Of a stretch of 24,690 nt of DNA, positions 22,401 through 24,690 are shown in pieces. Position numbers and translations under genes: made by a program. Every line of letters begins with the position of its first letter. Within the stretch, counting starts at the first letter, position 1. The notes beneath the pieces are model-generated. The model worked only from the letters and a program-made list of their open reading frames with translations. It had not been told where the DNA came from and did not search any database. Source of the DNA: a virus; IMG/VR virus record IMGVR_UViG_3300025785_000090, positions 1-24,690 of that record; one strand, 5' to 3'.

Positions 22401-23434
22401 GTGGAACCATTAATGTCGGTGGTGGTAACTTTACGGTAGACTCCAATGGTGCAATGAAAGCAACAGGGGCAGATATTAATGGAAAAATTACTGCTCAAAG
22501 CGGATCATTTGCAGGTAGCGTACATATTCAAAGTGGCGGATCTTTGTATGCAGGCCTTGTCGCTAATACAACTGGAAGCGTAAACTTTGGTGAACTAGGT
22601 ATTACAGCTTTAGGTTCAAACGGATCAACCTCTATCCTAACAAATGGAACATATACACTTTCAACAACCTCTGCAAATATTGGCGGGTGGATAGTTAATT
22701 CAAGTCAGATTGCAGATTCATCAGGTCAGTTTGTTCTAGACTCCTCAGCAAAATCTTTAACTATATCGGGAACAGTAAGCAATACCAACTATTCTGCAGG
22801 AATAAAGAACCCAACATATGCTGGAGATACAGTAATCTATGCAGGAAGTAACTTTACCGTAGATTCCACGGGATTAGTAACAATGGTTGGTGCAACAATC
22901 AATGGCTCAAACATTACTATGAATAATGGTGGTGCTTCAGGAAATGCCATTTTATTCTCAGATACATCTATGCAATTGAAGTCTGCTCAAATTTTGCCAT
23001 ACAGCTACGGTGGAGGATCAGTAAGCACTGGGCTTTCAGGGTCTTATTTTACGGGAAGCCCATCTCAAGCTTCAGGATCTTCTGCTCTTTATATGGGAGA
23101 TAACACATCTAGCTATGGCGGTTACCTAGGAGTAACAACGGGATCTTCTGGGGGTGGAGTAAATATTGTTGCTAAAAATGGATCTTCAATTCAAGCTTCA
23201 TTAACACTTGATGCCAACTCAGGAGTTGTTTATATTAAGAGTGCAGCAATAGATACCAATCCACACTACGATTTATCTTACAATGATATCTCCGCTGTAC
23301 TTATGGCAGATTCATATGGTAGAATTAGCAGAGGAAAAGCTTTTTACTATAGTGGTTCTACATCAACTCAGATAACTGGAGGAAATTATTCCTCTGTAGG
23401 TCGTGATGGAGATATCATCTTTAGCGTAGCGTAA
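19472..23434 (+). CDS. Large tail fibre with Fn3 modules and a beta-helical shaft
   Basis: This is a 1320-residue fibre. Residues 1-95 form an Fn3-like domain. About 105-155 is a Gln/Gly/Ser/Thr-rich linker, and about 160-210 a further Fn3-like piece (LTVTGLEPNQTYQVQIYSV). Residues 220-345 begin a fibre shaft (GGSLFAGTFPINSGAFDVVN, FWIDASTGKAYFAGLVTAGG). Residues 360-842 hold four beta-sandwich domains arranged A-B-A'-B'. The shaft resumes at about 845 and runs as Gly/Ser/Asn-rich beta-helix-like repeats (GGTINVGGGNFTVDSNGA, GADINGKITAQSGSFAG). The C-terminus ends GRDGDIIFSVA, typical of fibre tips. The start ATG has AAAGGGG six bases upstream. It is probably a receptor-binding fibre or tip spike. 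No chaperone or lectin signature was identified. Confidence 0.78.
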   Translation: MAVGTISNISVSVSANTATVSFLRPSNVTSYVVAFTSQDFTQIVTKTFNVKANVGAKESFAVSGLTAGVNYYLNVTPKNGSTSGTQTHYVNGQTFDLIKMPKAAITQSQQQQGTSSNQGGSVSSGSSIGSSANGATVGPSSGAGSNTALTPGTTTPPPSDLSASTRQGLTVTGLEPNQTYQVQIYSVTTQADGTIVKSSNSTPITINTPNVAPSGGNFSTQNSNTDIQLSGGSLFAGTFPINSGAFDVVNGTTTGTGVILNQTGLAGFNAGAKEFWIDASTGKAYFAGLVTAGGVVIGKGVNPVNSPTTGTPAGTKNGIYINPTNYWYDDGTWAGNAYHIASSLKNNNPGNGVPSLKPSSIANLAAAWSGSDLSITFDFDPSVQSNQFVSAFNIILTPSGGRAYTVNNANINLSTTHQSYVFTGTANQHYFGFPQTSFSSISVQAIDAFGNAGDIATITGPAYNSGLPVPTITVSPITNGYTVSYTTPSQPNFNYISIEEYISASATEPTGVTYRQVYLDTVNPAVITTSDVQQRWVKARFTDKIGTYTAYSAASVVTPAPIQIVNTTPPTDLTAASAAWSGSDIIISYTKPAANAGVRFIVTLTAPNNATGTFYFFPDGTNNLNQTYKITKANLYAQFGAYYSSFTGTIVSASSVDNRSNGISFNVPARVNGLANITPVFTALAVSDGYTVSFNLPSSATYAEIYQKATDWGTSPANPPDNMTATYVSGGASGSKTLTVSSATDNDGNTNVPIPVGYFVLGPGIPNNTYVVSVSGNQVTLNNSLTQQASGTYTFYVLVYSGGSPANVYSNFYSPTYLLVRYYDDFGGYSLNSAQQIVTPLNPGNLSLIQNPVAFSTDGSILAGASPTTGPRVLINKTGIYAYDNNGNPTTTLYGDGTGSNNITLYTQKAQIADWLVGSSTIQNDLHISGNNYTGLSASGPYAFWAGADTSGNYDGNAKFSVTPAGVVNASNLNIYGGTINVGGGNFTVDSNGAMKATGADINGKITAQSGSFAGSVHIQSGGSLYAGLVANTTGSVNFGELGITALGSNGSTSILTNGTYTLSTTSANIGGWIVNSSQIADSSGQFVLDSSAKSLTISGTVSNTNYSAGIKNPTYAGDTVIYAGSNFTVDSTGLVTMVGATINGSNITMNNGGASGNAILFSDTSMQLKSAQILPYSYGGGSVSTGLSGSYFTGSPSQASGSSALYMGDNTSSYGGYLGVTTGSSGGGVNIVAKNGSSIQASLTLDANSGVVYIKSAAIDTNPHYDLSYNDISAVLMADSYGRISRGKAFYYSGSTSTQITGGNYSSVGRDGDIIFSVA
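20549..21151 (+). repeat. Fibre domain pair A-B (first copy)
   Basis: Residues 360-560 contain domain A (AAWSGSDLSITFDFDP, then ISVQAIDAFGNAG) and domain B (TNGYTVSYTTPSQPN, ending VVTPAP). Domains in the same order recur at 21173-21997. The DNA 16-mer CAGCAGCATGGAGCGG is identical at 20565-20580 and 21201-21216, 636 bases apart. Confidence 0.6.
21173..21997 (+). repeat. Fibre domain pair A'-B' (second copy)
   Basis: Residues 568-842 repeat the A-B order: AAWSGSDIIISYTKPAA, then SDGYTVSFNLPSS, then a strand pair ending QQIVTPLNPG. Copy B' is longer because of a beta-rich insertion at about residues 730-800. The copies are clearly diverged, so the duplication is old or was acquired as related modules. 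Confidence 0.58.
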
Positions 23435-23443
23435 AGGATATAA

Positions 23444-24690
23444 ATGGGTAACTCATATATTAAGGTTAGCGGTGTTTGGCAACCTATTAAAAACATGTAT
23501 ATGAAGATTTCTGGTGCCTGGACACCAATTAAAAATGCCTACATGAAAGTAGGAGGGGCTTGGACAAACGTATTTGCTCAATCTCGTATTCCAACCATTA
23601 AATCTAAAGTAACTATATCTACAAACAGCTCAAATTATCCTGCCACCTTAACTGGAACTAACTACAATTGGTCAGATTCTGTATCGGACATTACTTCACT
23701 TACATATGTATTTCAAGTATCATCAGATGGCACAAACTTTGGAGCCATAGGTTCTCCACTTACAATATCAAATCCAGCTCAAGGATCTTCAACGTCCGTT
23801 CAATATGCCTTGCAAACCACAGACTTTTTAAGCACTTATCCAAATAGCTCATATTTTAATTTTGTTGTAACAGCTACGGCTAAAGACCAACAAACAGGAG
23901 TTTCAGTTTCTGATTCAGTTCAAGTGACACCGCCCCAAGGCCCAGGACAAATCACAGATCTTTCTGCATCAGATGTAGGAATGAACAGGCCCTGGAACAA
24001 TGGTGCTATTCAGGTTTCTTGGTCAGCACCTCCAAGCAATGGAAATGCAATTGATTATTATTTAGTTGAATATCAACCGTACGGAAGCTCCTCTTGGTAT
24101 CAAGCAGGAACAACAAAATCAACTTCATACCTTTGGACGGGATTGACAGCAGGATTTCAGTATTATATGCGGGCTACAGCTCACAATGGTGGAGGATTAG
24201 CTACACCTTCAGGAGCGTCAAATCTTATCACAGTCACAACAGTTCCTAATTCTCCTACTGCAATAAGTGCTGATTCAAACTTAGATAAACAAACAAACGT
24301 TTATTTTGCTACAGTTCCTGACGGTCAAAATGGTGGATATCCAATTTCTTACTATACTGCAACAGCTCCAGCAAGCTTATATCAAGTAGTAGCAGTAAGT
24401 AAGACGGGACAAACAAGCCCGATTAATCTTACTGGGCTGGGTAACAATGGATATCAACTTAGTGCTTATGTTACTGCTACAAATGCTAATGGAACTTCAG
24501 CGAACTCTAGCTCAGTTTATTTTACTCCGCAAGCACCATATCACAACCCGATCACTATTACAACAACTACTCCAGTAGGAACTTCAGATGGATTTAAGTT
24601 TTCTATAACAAATTCCAACTATTCAAGCTATAGCTGGCTCTTTACATTTACTGGGGGAACAACTTCTGGCCCTGGACCATTTTATAGTTA
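23444..24690 (+). CDS. Fn3-containing tail protein with N-terminal Trp repeats (partial)
   Basis: The gene starts at ATG 23444 with AAAGGA five bases upstream and stays open for 415 codons to the window edge, so the C-terminus is missing. Residues 5-46 are three tandem 14-residue repeats of the form Y-[IM]-K-[VI]-[SG]-G-[VA]-W-[QT]. About 48-165 is a beta-sandwich (TYVFQVSSDGTNFGAIGSPL). About 168-265 is a clear fibronectin type III domain (AIQVSWSAPPSNG, YYLVEYQPYG, GLTAGFQYYMRATAHNGGG). About 266-365 is a second, and another begins after it. Such proteins are common tail-tip adhesins, and Fn3 domains probably bind carbohydrate or cell wall weakly. No lysis or catalytic motif is visible in the part present. 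Confidence 0.8.
   Translation, partial: MGNSYIKVSGVWQPIKNMYMKISGAWTPIKNAYMKVGGAWTNVFAQSRIPTIKSKVTISTNSSNYPATLTGTNYNWSDSVSDITSLTYVFQVSSDGTNFGAIGSPLTISNPAQGSSTSVQYALQTTDFLSTYPNSSYFNFVVTATAKDQQTGVSVSDSVQVTPPQGPGQITDLSASDVGMNRPWNNGAIQVSWSAPPSNGNAIDYYLVEYQPYGSSSWYQAGTTKSTSYLWTGLTAGFQYYMRATAHNGGGLATPSGASNLITVTTVPNSPTAISADSNLDKQTNVYFATVPDGQNGGYPISYYTATAPASLYQVVAVSKTGQTSPINLTGLGNNGYQLSAYVTATNANGTSANSSSVYFTPQAPYHNPITITTTTPVGTSDGFKFSITNSNYSSYSWLFTFTGGTTSGPGPFYS
23456..23581 (+). repeat. Three tandem 42-base repeats encoding Trp motifs
   Basis: Units at 23456-23497, 23498-23539 and 23540-23581 encode YIKVSGVWQPIKNM, YMKISGAWTPIKNA and YMKVGGAWTNVFAQ. The protein repeat is well conserved while the codons have diverged, which indicates selection on the peptide. 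Confidence 0.85.

Noticed and set aside
19472-23434. Diversity-generating retroelement target in the fibre
   Set aside because: No reverse transcriptase, template repeat or AAC-rich variable repeat pair was seen in the window; the repeats are whole protein domains.
23456-23581. CRISPR-like or iteron reading of the 42-base repeats
   Set aside because: They are in-frame coding repeats with conserved amino acids and diverged codons.
1-24690. CRISPR array, tRNA, integrase, att site or defence genes
   Set aside because: None found: no regularly spaced short repeats, no cloverleaf-like sequence in the intergenic gaps, and all large frames are virion genes.

Overview
The window is one uninterrupted, single-strand (+) structural module of a tailed bacteriophage or prophage with siphovirus architecture. 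The order runs from the head (maturation protease, scaffold, major capsid) through the head-tail connectors to the tail: terminator, tube, chaperones, tape measure, distal tail/hub, then receptor-binding proteins and fibres. The left edge lies just after the expected terminase/portal genes. The right edge cuts through a fibre gene. There are no lysis, integration, replication, tRNA or CRISPR features, and no gene-free stretch longer than 300 bases. The largest gaps are 5736-5833 and 6569-6686, and both hold regulatory signals.

The sequence is visibly AT-rich. Arginine is mostly AGA except in the major capsid and tail tube genes, where it is nearly always CGT. The capsid protein looks like the HK97-fold capsids of actinobacterial siphoviruses. 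Together with the fibronectin-rich tail proteins and the low GC, this suggests a phage of a low-GC actinobacterium, for example a freshwater lineage. That host assignment is inference; no host gene is present.

Region by region: 1-93 is an AT-rich leader with a possible promoter. 94-1458 encodes a protease fused to an acidic coiled-coil scaffold that also has its own internal ribosome binding site. 1490-2620 is the major capsid protein, followed by a terminator and an extended -10 promoter. 2709-5735 is a five-gene, tightly coupled connector/neck block. 5834-6568 is the tail tube protein, again followed by a terminator and an extended -10 promoter. 6687-7312 is a tail-assembly chaperone pair joined by a -1 frameshift. 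7312-12783 is the tape measure gene. 12783-17758 holds the distal tail and hub proteins. 17783 to the end holds four tail-tip or fibre proteins, the last one incomplete.

The genes form a standard virion assembly line, but expression control is unusually legible. The two most abundant virion proteins (capsid and tube) share a near-identical translation leader, CGT-biased arginine codons, a hairpin over the stop codon, a GC-rich terminator and a following TGnTATAAT promoter. Most other junctions are TAATG stop-start overlaps. Three recoding or initiation events stand out: the nested scaffold start, a canonical -1 slippery heptamer, and a probable AUU start codon. I found no evidence for a novel defence, mobile or RNA system. 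The new or noteworthy content is in gene-expression architecture and in modular rearrangement of the tail fibres.
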